Assembly (NCBI GenBank): GCA_036345935.2
Contig: JADWOT020000002.1
Span: 20,524,355-20,588,354, forward strand
Source of the DNA: Taenia hydatigena
Taxonomy: Eukaryota > Platyhelminthes > Cestoda > Cyclophyllidea > Taeniidae
Direction: 5' to 3'
DNA: 64,000 nt
A model generated the notes under the pieces. That model was not told the DNA's origin. It did not search any database and was given only the letters and a program-made list of their open reading frames with translations. The number at the start of each line of letters is the position of its first letter. The first letter of the stretch is position 1. Positions 1 through 13,033 of this stretch are shown piece by piece. The position numbers were made by a program, and so were the translations under genes.

Positions 1-107
1 TTTAATTTACTATTGCAAAATGGCGCCCGTGGAAAGCTTGCAAATCTTCCTATGCACAGTTTGACAGAAATAGAGCGTAACTTCTCTGAATGGGGTAGTT
101 GACATAC

Positions 108-3100
108 CTGTACTCGACCCAACGTCATCTTCTGCATTTCTAGCCGAAGTCAACTTGTGGCCAAGATCGCGTTGCAACTGAAAGACAAGGAGCATAAATT
201 ATTTTGTGCATTCGCGAGTGAGTAGGATGCCGGAATTCCTAATCAAGACGAGCCTACCTGATTAGCCATGGCGTAGGAGGGTGCGTTTAACGGTCGGCCG
301 CTCCAGAAGCTAATCACGCCCTGATCCGAGGTGCCGTATTCATAGAGCAACGCAATTAGCACGCGCACATACACCTAGAGATGCAAACAACCACCTTCAA
401 TGACTACCATTGCCTACACTCATCTCAATGCAGTCAAATCGTCAACTGTCTCTACTGCTCAAAACAAAAAAAAACTCTAAATTGCGACTGGGTAATCATA
501 GCAGCCTATTCCTCATTTAGTTGGTAAATCAACCAGAATGACGGCACTACATCAACAACCTGTGAAAAAGTAGGTCCATTTAGCAAGTAACCGATTCCTT
601 GGGGATTTATCAGTTGACATCCTCATCTATCCTAATAGGACGTAGGATGCTTTAACATGCACAAAGATGTGTATCTGACCTGATCGACAGGTTGAAGTGG
701 TGAGTCCCAAAGACGCAAGAAAACGCCAACGACGAGGAAGAGGAAATGGCGAGCCTCCAGACAGGCACCATCACCGTTGTTCTCACCGCCACTGTGTTGT
801 TGCAGCGAGGCGATGAAGGCGGGCAGGAGGAGGAACCAAAGCGAGTAGACCTCCGAGAGCAACTGCTCCGCCCAAGCCACGCCACCCGCATTGCGCCGTT
901 TCGTCGCTGTAGCAATAACAGCAATAGGACCAATACCTATCACCTTGACTAAATTTAATTTACAGCAAAAAAGGAGTCATAACCGCATAGGTTAATTTTT
1001 GGGGAAGTTCATACAAAACTGACCGGCAATGAGACAGTCCGTAGTCTCTTGTAGGGTGCGTTTGAGGAGAGAATTGAGCTGCGCCACACCCAGGGCCTCG
1101 GGCACCCCGTTGCCGTGGACGAAGGGGAAAGGGGGAGGAGTGCGGTGCAATGAGGGAGAAAAGTCCTCATCATCGCCCAATGTCACGTCAGTGTCGTCAA
1201 CTAGGCGAAATATCGACTCTTCCTTGCTCCTCTCCGTCTTCGTCACCACCGTTCTCGATGAGAGTGTAGCAGCGGCAGCAGTACCAGTACGACAAAGACG
1301 ATTGCAAAGTTCGTCCAAGAGGGACGCATTGACAGTCTCGGGGAAATGACCCCATTGGGTCCAAGTGAAGCTATTTAGCTGGAGGTCTGTGCACAACGGA
1401 TCCAGTTCAAGCAAGCCTGATGGCGGCCCGATCACTCTAGGACACTCACTGAGCGGGAGAGGAGCAAAACAAGCGCGTCAAAGCGGTTGTATACACAAAT
1501 CAGAATGGGTTTGTTAAACAAAAGAAGGTGACCACCATCAGCGCGGTTGTTATGATAAAAAAATAGCCACTAATTCACCATTATGGTCGAAAAGGGACGA
1601 AAAGGAGTGCAATGTGCAACTTTATCCTCAGGCTGAAATCTACATCTTCCAGTTGTTCTCAGTTCCGAAAGAAACCCCGAAATCCGAAATCCGAATAGTA
1701 ACTGCGGAAAGCGGCGCATTTGAGAACATGCCATTATCAATGAAAATGCAGCGTTATTAGCCGATTCACTAAGCAAAATACGAAGAAAATACTAAGCACT
1801 ATCATTCCATTTGCTTCAAAGCCTTTTTAAGGATTTAAGTAAGGATTGTGGGAATCATACTGACCTGGGAGGTAAAGGACGGCCACCGAGACTGCTGCCA
1901 TCGGTACCACTGAGACTGCCCCTGGGAGAAGCGGAGAGACCGTTAAGAGGTGCAGAGGCAGCGCTACCGGCGTCGCCACCCGAGCCGCTGGAGACCTGAG
2001 AACCCGTCTCACCTCCACCTCCTGCAATTTCACCTCCACTGCCGCCGGTGCTATGGCTACCACCACCTTTCGCCCTGGGTTGGTCACGACTGAGGCGAAG
2101 ATGGGCAATAGCGTTATCGAAGGCTTCCAGTTCAGCAGTGCGCCCACTAATGCAGTTGAGATCCCGCACAAAATCTGCCCACAACTGTGTCCCCACCAGC
2201 GCTGCATAGAAGGCATTCGATGCGCGATCCGCCGTGTGCTTTACGAACCCTACATGCACACACACACACGCACATGAACACATTGCTAAACAGTATTAAA
2301 CGAAGTAATTTTGGGTTTCAACTAAGGTCTACAAACAGTAATCACTGTCTTACGAACGACTACTGAGATGCATCAGATGCATGCATTCGAAGATCCCAGC
2401 AGGCTGCCTACCAAACGGTAGCGAGCACTTATTTATTTCGATGAAAGCGACGGATAGGTACCTACGTGGTATAAATATCCTTAATTCCATAACTATGACT
2501 TGTAAGAAGAAAGGAGTTATGCAATATGGCACAATGTAAATAATACAAGTCCTTCTAAGAAAAGCCATTTAGTGGAAGCAAAAGCAGTGAATGAAAGCCA
2601 AGTAACCGAGTTTTACATATGATTTATAGATGAGCAGTTTGGAGATGTAAATACCCTATTTGCATCCCATCTCAACACTCAACAATCGAAACATGTCGAG
2701 TTAATGTATGCTCCCAACTAATAACGAAATCACATTCCGCGTCGAGGTGGATGAATCGCACATATCGGCCAAGGTGAGAGTGATTGAGAATGCAACAAAG
2801 CAATGGCAGGATGAATCACACCAAGTGACAGTGCGTCCAGTTTGTCAACCCTCGCACAGCAGTTTTAAGGAGGCAACTTCACCCACCCTCAGAGTCGAAG
2901 AGGAGCTCCTTGTCTTTGGAGGTGACGGGCAAAAGGAATTCGCGGTAGTCCTGCAACAACTCCGTCATGAAGGTGTAGCATGCTCGTCGCACATTTGTCC
3001 CCAGTAGAGACTGCAGTGAAGGTTTCAAAAACATAAGTCTGATACACAAAAATGAAGGATGCATTACTTGACCCATTCAATCATTCATTAAACTTAAAAT

Positions 3101-6100
3101 AATTGGGAAAAAAATTCCAGACTCACTGGGAGAGCGAAGCTTTTCGTGGAATTGAATCAAGTTAATGTGAAATACACCAACGATTCTACGTATTAGGAAG
3201 AAAAGCGTGCATAACTACTGCCAGTGACAACTGTCATTTCTGCCTTTGAAACAATGCAACACAAACAACCAAAAACGATAGAGTGAAGCAACAATGCAGG
3301 CGTCTTAATCTCTCTACAAAATAAAGACAACTACTCCAGAGTAAAGAAGTATAGGCGGAGATGCGGATAAATCTCACTTCATGAATTAAACGCAACAAGC
3401 AAATAATGGCCATCCAAGAAGAATTGTAGACAAAAAACGCCTTCAATGATCTAATTGGAGTTGATGTTTCCCTCTCCCTCCAGCCCCCCATCGAGACCGT
3501 TTTGTTCTCAGGACTATAAACAAGCTGACGTTTTCAAGGCGGGCCAACTAGGCCATCCAGATCTCGTAAACGCAAATTTGCTGCCAAACTGATACATGGC
3601 ACCATGAATTGCACGTAAGATGCGACTGAAAAATAACATTCAGCTGGCTTGGCCATAATCAACCCCGACGGCTTTAGGGTCCCCAAAAGTAGTCAGCCTA
3701 ATGAGAAAACCTTTGTGGAGGAAAGGAAAGGGAAAAGGGGAAGGTAGCGTGGCACAGCCTACCAGATGGCTTTTGTACTTCTCTTGAACTCGGACACCCA
3801 TTTTGGTGTCTTTTTGCATGCGCAGTTCAAGCTCAGCCAAGCGCTCCTCATTGCGGACTAAGGCGGCGCGCAGACGCTTCTGTGGTCCACGGGGCAGCAC
3901 GGCGCGAGCGTCCACCGCAGTGACGGCAGCGGGACGAAAAAGGCGTGTGTCTAGATCCACCACACTGATGTCTGCCTCCGCCGGAGGCAGTTGGAAGAAT
4001 TCGAAAAAGCGCGAGTCCACCCCAATGAGGTAGGGCGAAGGTGATTGAATCACGTGGATGCACCGCATGTGGATGAGCGGAATGTACACCAGCACCCAAC
4101 GCAGTGGGTGGATTAACTGAAGGCACACACACACACATGCAGAGTTAGAGTGATAAAACTGAGCGAGATGATCGACCACACTGATCGTGGTAGTAAAGGT
4201 AAGCTGACAATCATGTGAAACGATCGAGGACTAGTTGACAATGGAGTATCACGTTGGTAAAATCGCACTTGCTCGGTACTACGAATGATAAGCACGTTAA
4301 CTAACATTTGTCTCAATAGAGCGAATGAAAAAAAGACGTTTATCTCTCAGTAGTGACTTCCAAGAAGTACTTGTAAAAAAACCTGTAGTGCTAAAGCACA
4401 TTTGTTCTTGGTGCTATGACTTTTCCATTAGAATATAAAAATGTGCAAACAATAAAAAGGTTCCAGTTCTGGAGTGTAACCCATCTGGCAACAAGAGCAA
4501 GACAAGGAGGAGCAAATTGGGATGAGGAGAACGCACCATGATGAGCTGCTGAATGATGTTTACGAGGAGGTCAGGCATGACAGAGACGAAGAGAAGCTTC
4601 TGCTCAGTGAGGAGCTGCACCATCAGCTGCAGTGTCAACTCCGAGCCGAGGCGATGCAGCAATTGGGCATAGGGCTCACCCGAAGAACTGCAAGCCATAA
4701 AACGGATCCCGTAAACGCCAATCCGCCCAACATTGACAGGCTCCATCAATAGCAAGGCACCAAGATGCATAGCCCGTAAAAATGCGATGGCATTCCCCAA
4801 TTTAGAGGGGCGCATTTGTAAAAGTAATGCGTGATACCACTGACCTGGAAAGGTAGTTCCCATAAGGAATTTGTAGCCGCATATGGTAGGTATCAAGCTG
4901 AAATGACGAACAGAAGGCAACAGTTGAAACCTTGTTGATAAAATAGAGAAGGCTATTCAAGTCTGAAACTTACATCGACAATGATGTTGGGAGATCGGTG
5001 ATCAGGAAAGGGAACTTCACGGAGAATAAATGCTAGATATCTGAATTTGGCACGAAATTGGCAAAAAAAGGCGTTATTTAGTGCGTTAAAAAAACTTTGG
5101 CATAGATCTCCAAGAGATAAATTAATCCAGCACCCAGTGAGGACACAACTTGGCCATTGCATTAATAGGTATTCTAGTTTGGAACAGATACTCGGTTGCG
5201 AATGAGGTAGTCGAAAACACGACTTAACTACCGTCATGTCACAGTTGCCTAATGTCAAGAAAAAGTCGAATCGTCAGTGGACATTTCATGCCAAGAACAC
5301 GGATGATAAGTCTGCGGATGGGAGTGGGAATGAGATTTAATGCCATGGAGTGTGGAGTCTTGCATTGCCTCGTGCGGATAAGACCCTCCTTCCCATCATC
5401 CTCAATCCATTGCTGCTTCTAAGGGAGGAAGAACTTCGTCCAGCGCACGATTTCCTCACATCATGTCAAGTCGAGTAGGTAGAGTTCAGTCGCAATTGTT
5501 GCTCGACGTTCAACTGGTGATTGAATAATGCACAGTAGACAATTATGACAACAATCCACTACTTTCAACAGAATGAAAGGCGTTCCTTAATATAACTCAT
5601 CCTTGCAACTAAGTTGGTCATAATAAGGCTTAATCAACAAGTTCCGTCAACACATCTTCGAACACTACACACCACCACTCGGAGAGACATGCTTGCAGTC
5701 TTGAAACCCAAGTAGCATTCGTCAAGCAGACAAGCTCGAACCACATCAGGACAAACCAACATTTGGAGGGGGTTCAGAACCCACACATGCTTTGTAATGC
5801 ACATAAACAATTGGACACCTTCCATACGTCTCTCCAGGTCAAAATTCGTTGCGGCGAGCTGCAGCGTAAACTCCGTGGACCTTCTCGACCATCTTTTACC
5901 ACAGGGATAGAATAATTCATAGCTACTGAATAATGCACCTTAAGTCAGCGACATCGCTCAATGGCCAACATTCGGAGCGGTATTTCAATGGCAAGAGGTT
6001 TCACAGACTAGCACAATTCTTATCGCAGAGCTTTGGTTAAGTGGTGATTACCGAATTTGAACCACATTTGAGCCCATTACACGTCTAGAAAGGGACAACG

Positions 6101-9100
6101 CCCACCCTACCTTTCAAGAGGAATGGACTGGCCTTTAGAACCAAAACAACGGGAGTGAAGGAAGTCAAGGAAGGGTTTGAGTCCATTGCCAAAGTTGAAC
6201 CGTGAGACGAGGCAGAGGGTCTTGGTGACACCGAGCACACGATCACCGATGCGAGAAGAGGCGAAGACGCCCTGACGCTGCTCAATGTCCAACAGCTCCT
6301 CTTGTGTGAAAAGCTCCGCCTCCGCCTCTCTTACCACCACTGCCGCCGCCCGTCGCCGTCGCTGCTCTTCCCCTTCTGCCTTTTCCTCTGTCTCTTCCAT
6401 TCGCACAAGCTCTGGGTCCACATTCAGCCGGTAGCACCTATCTCGATCCAGCAGAGACACGTCGTAGGGCTCGTAGAAGGTTAGTGCTGATCCATGGAAC
6501 TACAAGCAAGAAGCGGCCAACCCCAAATCAATCGCACAACGTCACGTTGGCGCTCGAAACAATCATTTCAACAATAATTTTTAGGGCAATCCGTTTCACC
6601 CGTACAAAACTACACCGAACATGTCTGCGACACCACGCAGATCAAAACCTCTTTAACCCCAACGACTTAATATTTTCTCGGAGTCTCCACTCCTTCTTTC
6701 AAGAGATTACCGTCAACATATCCCCGAGTTTCAGTAGGACATAAAAAGCCAAACTGCGGTTATTATTTTCGAGTATGGAAGCAAAGCAAATAAGATGAAT
6801 TGAAATTCCCCGTCAAAAATAACCTATTTTTCTCCAGATTGATCGCTACCTTAATGCGTAATACCGTCATTGAATCCACAGAGTTTCGCCACGATTAACA
6901 GGGGGAATCGAAAAGTTATGTGAAAATATTTCAAAGCTTCCAAACTACAGCAAAACAATTTTTCGCACGTCACAGAACTTCAACGATGCCTTGCGTAGAG
7001 TGGCAGCTAATCGGACCACTGAAATGCCAGGGTAGAGATGGAGGTACCTTTTGATAGGCGGCGTTAGTGACGACGAAGGTGAAAAAAACGGATCCAGGAG
7101 GATTTTGATCGACCGACCAGGACTCAATAGTTGCACCCCAAGGCAGGCAAAAGTTGGACAGAGTAGCAACGTCCACGGTGTTAAAAATGGGCTGATGTGC
7201 TATTTCATCTAAATGAAAAGGGAATGGCCGAGAATGAACCAATCGACAAGCATAACACTTTCTCTGTTCGACTATTTACAGACAGATCTGATAGCATCGC
7301 CACGTAAGAAACATAAGCGCGGTGGGCGTTATTCCTGATAATGGACGAGGCAGGACACAGGCGAAAGAAAAGTGAAGTGATTGAAAGGAGCGTGACCCTG
7401 TGTCAACAAGCAGACATTGTTTTCTCCCTGAGGTACAGACAAACCACTCTCTGGCAGATATTACTAGCCAATAAGGTTGTTTCGAAGGCAACCAAGTACA
7501 GAAAACAGGAAATGGGATGGGCCTTAAAGTATAGCGCGGTCCATCTTGCAGTAGAAAAAGAAGTACCTGTCGCCATTGAGAGCGGAGAGGAAGCAGAGGG
7601 GACGTGGTACCACATGAGCACCTCCGGTTGATAGGTCGCGATGTAGCGCTTTACAAAGGACTTTTTGTAGCAGATATGCATATCGTCTGCCATCTACAAC
7701 ATGATCACAATTTAAATAAATTCAAGGAGTTTCACCTCAGAATTCATTAACTTCGCGAACCTCACTATGCTATGCTCAATCACACTAACCTCGGCATCTG
7801 TGTACACATCAAATATTTTTTAAACCTAACTTTATTACACCATAGACACGCCGCACAAGGGAGCTATTGCAAAGCAACGGTTGGAAGTAGTGGATTGGGG
7901 GAATCCCATATGACACTCCACAAGGAGTACCATAAAGGCACACCATGTTATGACGAAAAATGTTGAAGTATCTCGGTGTAGAAAGAATATGATTGCTCCC
8001 AACCATACACAAGCGCATCAGTGATCCGTACACTCACACCACGCTTTGACTCCAAAGGAACTCTTCTTCCGCGATGGTATTACAGCCTCTGCACCACAGT
8101 GATGCCACGAAAATGGCGCTTGATGTATTAAGCGTAATGCACATTAACAAAGACTATCTGGAGCACAGTGAGCAAAAAGAGCAATGAATCCACAATGCAC
8201 TAATTTGGGTGTGTTGAGCCATCAAAAAATCCTGGAAGGCAAATATATGTCCAAGCCAATTGGTTACAGGTGCAAACTAGATGCTAGCACCAATAACTGA
8301 AGACGCAAATGGCTCGATGTTGTGGAAAAGCACACCGCAACAACTCATTGCACCATTAGCATTACAAATGTTATTAATGCAAAGATTCGAATAACGATTG
8401 CTCATGATTAAACATGGGAGATAGTTGGTTCAACTCCGGGCATGGAGTACACATATGCATAGGTACACAAATACATGCGCACACACACACACACACACAA
8501 ATGATGAGTAAACCTTGTCGCATCAACCAACTTTCATCGACAGTGTTTTCGTAACAAACATAGCAAAAAGTGCATATTAAACAAACGAATCGAATAACTC
8601 TGTGAGTCAATGTTTCAATAACAAGCAAGGTAAATAGATGCAATAGAGGTGAATGTTAGTTTTCTTGCATAGGTCAAGCAGACTTTTCTCTAGAGAGGTA
8701 AAAAGGTCGAAGAGAAGGGACTTGACACCACTTTGCCACAATAGTCTCAATCCGTCTGCAAGATACACTTTAAAAGGCGCATAGCTAAACCATTTCAAAA
8801 GCACTAGCTAATTTGGTCTGTAAGCCAATAACGTAGGAAGAATTGATGACGACAATGTGCCCATACTTAGAAGTGAAATAAAAAAGACGCCATTAATCGC
8901 GTATGGACACGCATAAAATATCCCGCAATGAAGGATCACAGTGAGCCCTATCGATAGAAAAGACACCAGGCTCACACAAACGAAAATGCGTTAAATTACA
9001 GCGCTTCAGATTTTATGCATTTTTCACTGACCTTAAGTTTAAGACCAATGACTAAGTTCTAAAGAGCTACAAATATTAAGGCAAAATGCGAATTAATGTC

Positions 9101-9892
9101 CAGGCTAGAATGTTCGGTAGCAAAGCGGCAAAACTGAGCAGCAGAAAAATTGCCAAAAGGGATAAAATCGCTCGAATGAACCACTTACTAATGAATGAAT
9201 TAACTTTTGCGGTAGCTCCTTGTATCCCAGTGGACAACATTCGCCTTTCTTCTTTAGTATTATGCAAATGTCTGTAAGTGCTAGTTCATCAACGCCGTAG
9301 TTGTTTTCTAAACGACTGTACGAAAGAAACATATTTGAGGTGGGCAAAAAACGCTTCTTCATAATCAATGCCGGACGATGATTAATGGTGTGCGTAATGT
9401 TTGACGAGTTCGGCTTTAATCTCTGATCAGTATCTACAAGTCTGGCAAATAAAGATGTAAATGAGACATTTTTCAAAGAAAATAAAGAGCATAAGTCAGT
9501 ATAACCTTACCCAATATCACCAATTGGTGGAATGTCATATCCACGACGATAGCAAATGCACAAATCATCACCAGAACGGCTTTGCAAAAAGCATCCAGAT
9601 GACCCACCGACCGATTTGTTGATCATTTGGTAACCATCAGGGGGATGCTCCTTCTGACTTATGTTAACCAACTATAACACAGTCTACATTTTTAAGCAAT
9701 TACCTGAATGTCGATTATGGGAGTCGTGTATCGGGAAAAATCCAAACATTTGGATTCCGAAAGCACGATCTCTTCACCATTTAACAGAATTTCTGAGACG
9801 TCAAACGGTGTTGGTGCCTCGGAAAGGCCACAAACGGCAAAGCATTCGGCTATGTGGTCAGATGCTCCACCATTTAAAGACAAATCGTTCAT
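108..9892 (-). CDS. DENND4: DENN domain-containing protein 4 (Crag-like Rab GEF), N-terminal 14 exons, 3' end outside window
   Basis: Family role: guanine-nucleotide exchange factor for Rab GTPases (Rab10-type) in membrane trafficking. Exons read on the minus strand: 9704-9892, 9511-9653, 9189-9441, 7567-7693, 7048-7208, 6111-6499, 4974-5040, 4537-4839, 3763-4116, 2887-3010, 1865-2249, 1024-1436, 680-948, 108-177. All junctions are phase-consistent, giving 1082 codons plus one base. ATG at 9892 opens a product starting MNDLSLNGGASDHIAECFAV. Visible conserved blocks: MABP-type segments (CICYRRGYDIPP near residue 96; HICYKKS near 200), CLPWGATIESW near 256 and FYEPYDVSLLDRDRCYRLN at the start of exon 6 (uDENN region), cDENN in exon 8, LIGVDSRFFEFF near 574 (dDENN) and EVYSLWFLLLPAF near 1003, which matches a segment of animal DENND4A-C. 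Exon 6 carries a Glu/Arg-rich insert and exon 11 a Gly/Ser-rich tail. The start of exon 8 is the least certain border. Confidence 0.9.
4124..4137. repeat. (CA)n microsatellite next to a DENND4 splice acceptor
   Basis: A short CA run on the plus strand reads as a TG tract just upstream of the 3' splice site of DENND4 exon 9 (acceptor at 4117-4118). A similar CA run at about 2262-2276 precedes the exon 11 acceptor. Such TG tracts near acceptors can affect splicing efficiency, but nothing here shows that they do. Confidence 0.8.
8480..8499. repeat. (CA)n microsatellite in DENND4 intron 3
   Basis: A run of about ten CA units lies within the roughly 1.5-kb intron between DENND4 exons 3 and 4 (7694-9188). 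I see no other recognisable feature in this intron; the short ORFs across it lack splice context and family similarity. Confidence 0.85.
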
Positions 9893-10473
9893 GATTTTAA
9901 GGGTTAAAAATGTTGTCCAAGAGCAGCTGCAGGCCCACACAAACTGTTACAGCATTAGGTGACGGTTTTCACTAAAAAATGGGCGAACTTTCGTAGTAAT
10001 GTGGGCCAGTGAATCCGCAAATTTTTATTGGCTCCACTAATGGTATGATTGCTTCGAACTTTTCCTAATATACCTAAATAAAACATCGTTAATAATTGTT
10101 CTCACAAGTGCGTCAATATTGAATTATAGCAAACTATTTCCATAAGATAAGTTGCTGTGCATTTAAAGTGGATGCCACTTATTCAAAAATTTATAATTTT
10201 TCCAGATATCTTTAAATGAATTTTTCATTGGAATAACAACCTTGTTTATTTGCAGGTCTTGTAACTAAGGGAACTAATTATGAGGGCACGAAGTGTGTAA
10301 AGGTTACATAGGGTCGAAAATATTTACGGTATCCATCAAAATGCTTTGAAAATAAACGCTTGACCCATCTTCATGGCATTAGTGTCGTGTTGTTAGGACC
10401 CTTAGATTCCCAACAGAACCAGCCTAATACATTGACCAACTTGGTTACTCACTCACAGCCTCTCCGTACTTTG

Positions 10474-10629
10474 ATGTCCTACTGGATCGAGCTCACATGG
10501 TTCGCATGGTTATTGATTGCTTGGGTAATGGCTACCACGCTGTTGACAATCTATTTTGGGACTTGTTACATCTTTCGACGTTGGAAAAATCAGGACGTCA
10601 AACCCATCAAGCGTCGAAAGTCGTTATGA
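10474..10629 (+). CDS. small single-span membrane protein, 51 aa (hypothetical)
   Basis: An ATG at 10474 opens a 51-codon ORF with one hydrophobic helix (about residues 7-31, rich in W, L, I, A), followed by a strongly basic tail with the pattern RRWK...KPIKRRKSL. This N-out/C-in layout resembles SMIM-type small integral membrane proteins. An AATAAA-like signal (CAATAAAG) lies about 60 bp after the stop, and a pyrimidine-poor CAG at 10456-10458 could be a 3' splice or trans-splice acceptor just ahead of the start. I do not recognise a specific family. The ORF ends about 100 bp from the converging ORF at 10732-10944. A chance ORF remains possible. Confidence 0.4.
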   Translation: MSYWIELTWFAWLLIAWVMATTLLTIYFGTCYIFRRWKNQDVKPIKRRKSL

Positions 10630-10731
10630 CATTGACGCCGCCATGACAATCAGAACCTCCCCCTATTTTATTATTTTGCCATGTTTGAGCCAATAAAGTC
10701 CTACTAAGTTGCATCATCTTCTCCTCCAGAG

Positions 10732-10944
10732 CTAAACTAAGTAGCGCCAATTGACGACTATACCAGTGAACATTGCCAACCCCACCAAAAATATTACGAA
10801 CCATTCCCTCCCCCTCTCGTCCCTATTAATGAGCTTCTTTGTATGTTGCCAAGGTGAGCTTACCATAATTTTATCCCAATCATAAGCACTGACACAATTG
10901 TACAGAAAAAGTGGTGCATTGATAGCGCGTGTGGTTAAGTACAT
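10732..10944 (-). CDS. small membrane protein, 70 aa (hypothetical)
   Basis: ATG at 10944; 70 codons. The C-terminal third has one hydrophobic helix (WFVIFLVGLAMFTGIVVNW) ending almost at the stop, as in tail-anchored or small mitochondrial or ER proteins. The start codon lies about 116 bp downstream of the AAR2 stop on the same strand, close enough for a polycistronic, trans-spliced unit in a flatworm (inference). A GTAAGC donor inside the ORF at about 10863 could instead begin a 41-bp intron, leading to a different C-terminus without the helix; both readings are open. No family is recognised. Confidence 0.35.
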   Translation of the reverse strand: MYLTTRAINAPLFLYNCVSAYDWDKIMVSSPWQHTKKLINRDERGREWFVIFLVGLAMFTGIVVNWRYLV

Positions 10945-11060
10945 TCAATGACACCCCGGAAAAATAGGTTACCGCGGCTCAAACCAGGCCCTATTAGTGA
11001 GAACATCACCTTTGCAGACGACTCTAAGATTTCGGGTAATATGCGCACATAAAGTGGAGC

Positions 11061-12567
11061 TTATTCACAGACAATGACAGGGGCTTCGTCGGTGTCCCAA
11101 TCCACCTCTTCGGCCGGCAACCCACCGTCCACGCCAGCGGAGTTTCGGTGTCCCGAGAGGCGCACATTAAAGCGTCGCTCCAGACAGACGCGAAGCCCCT
11201 CTCCACGCCCCAACATGTCTTCCATCAGTCGAATTCGGTCTGACGGAGCTGTTGCTGCTGCCTCCGCAATGTTACCAAAGAGCCGCGTCAATGTGTGCGG
11301 CAGAAAGGCGGGTTCGTTGTGGCACGCATGCCACTCGTCGAATTGAGCGAGCAAACCTCTCCCCTCTTTGCCTTCTGCACCAGAATGAAAGAGTCCCGCC
11401 ATGTTGACATCCATCTCATTGCTATCCGTGGCCTCGCCGCTGGCGCTGTACATGAGGAGGCGGTAGAGGCTCGTAATAAGGACTTTGTAGAGTCGTGGCC
11501 TCTCCACCACCGCGCGCTCGCAGTTTGCCAGTAGGGAAAAGAGGCGTCGCCACTGGTACCAGCCCTCTAGGACCTCACCTAAATTTGCATCAATTACTTA
11601 TGGGGCGAATGTATTGGCTTACCGAGGAGGAAAACGACAAATGCAAAGTGAAATTCGCCAAGCAGACGAGCCTCGGCGGGCGTCAGTGCACTGGATGATG
11701 ACATTTCCTCCCCAGGACATTGCAGCTGTGTGATAATGTGATTAAGAGTGTATGTTTGGTCCATGTTGTACTGACTTATCTCAGCTGGCGACGATCCAGA
11801 TGGGTAGAGTGGATGTTGGGGCAGTTCTGTCCAGTGTAACTAATATCTGGAGGTAATCGATAAATCGGAATCTTACTTCCGTCTCTGGAAGAGTCTTTAA
11901 AGCCGGCAACTGTTCCTCTCCTCTGGCAATTGATTCTGGCGCAGAAACGTCTTCGCAATCACGACACAAGCGGGCGGGGATGGGCAGGGAGGCTCGATCA
12001 CGACTATTTGACTTTTCTGACAGAAATAGGGCACAGGAGTAGATGTATTTGCCCGAGGGTTGTAGCCTAGTTATTGTATCCAATGTGATATACGAGGAAA
12101 GCGCTACCCAGTTGGCAAATCTGTAATAACAATTCTAAGTGTTTTTGATAGTACAAGGCGTACAAAAATTTATAGCACAGCATTTACCTCTCATTGGGGT
12201 AGGCTATCAGATACATTTGCATTTCGGCTTGATTCGATCTCATCAAGTCGACGTCGCCTTCGGCGCTAGGCAAGTCCGAAAATTCCTCAGCCTCTTTGAC
12301 CCAACGCTTTTTGACGACGCATGGCTTGGTGAGATCGAGGAAAAGACTGCATCGCGGGCCGGAGACGGTTTTTCCTTCCAAACTGTTCGTGGTCGCGTTG
12401 AAGAAGAGGTAGTGTAGCCCAAGGGGGATGTCACGAATGCCGCGAAAATTGGGACCCACTGTCCATACGTTTGTGTCAAGTCCTATCAGCGTACCCGGTG
12501 GCACATCGGAGAGCAGAAGCCAAGAAACGTTTTGGCTAATCTCCTCCTTCCTCTCAGTCTTAGCCAT
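11061..12567 (-). CDS. AAR2: AAR2 splicing factor homologue (complete, 4 exons)
   Basis: AAR2 binds Prp8 and chaperones assembly of the U5 snRNP before it is replaced by Brr2. Exons: 12188-12567, 11877-12120, 11623-11839, 11061-11578. Together they make 1359 bp, exactly 453 codons including stop (452 aa; human AAR2 is 384). Evidence: near residue 35 the block WTVGPNFRGIRDIPLGLHYL matches the family WEVGPKFRGVKxIPPGIHFL; exon 2 begins with WVALSSYI...LQP; exon 3 carries SPAEISQYNMDQTY and GEFHFAFVVFLLG; the C-terminus EVDWDTDEAPVIV corresponds to the family FRWD...APVVVEL end. Introns are 67, 37 and 44 bp. Intron 2 is easily missed because reading through it stays open and skips the conserved TELPQHPLYPSG segment. 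ATG 12567 was chosen because upstream in-frame sequence is unlike the family. The extra length comes mainly from a loop in exon 4. Confidence 0.93.
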
Positions 12568-13033
12568 TTTTCTAGAAAAAATAATGATGGAAGGAAGTGG
12601 ACCGCTATTGTCCACTATAAATGAAGGTCCTCGCATACTTGCCAACTTCTCGGCACTAAGGGAGCCTAAGAATGGAAAGGCCATAGTAAGCAAGAATCGA
12701 GCTACATCAGCAGCGATATCAGTATCCCTACTCAACCACTATTCCAATGTTAGTCTTCTTTGATAAATACTTCGATGACAAAAATCATTTACACCTCCGA
12801 AGAGCTCACAAAAAGACCTCCCATGCTGCCGAACCGATGGAACCGATGCAAGGGTAGGTCGAAAACCAATTAGAGCAAGTAGTTCTCTTGTCACCCCTTG
12901 GAGAGCGCCTAAATCCCTTGTTTGTGCCATCGCTCAAAACAGGAAACCACTGACAACACCCGCAATCCGAACAGACCTTAGGGGAGTTCTCATATTCCAC
13001 TCCTCTTCTACGCCCTAACAACTCAACTCTTTT
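12568..13033. other. intergenic gap upstream of AAR2
   Basis: About 470 bp between the AAR2 start codon and the next exon-like ORF. Short ORFs here show no family similarity. This interval should contain the AAR2 promoter or a trans-splice acceptor, but I cannot point to a specific motif. Confidence 0.5.

Noticed and set aside
2708..3007. 99-codon plus-strand ORF
   Set aside because: Antisense shadow of DENND4 exon 10, whose minus frame matches the family.
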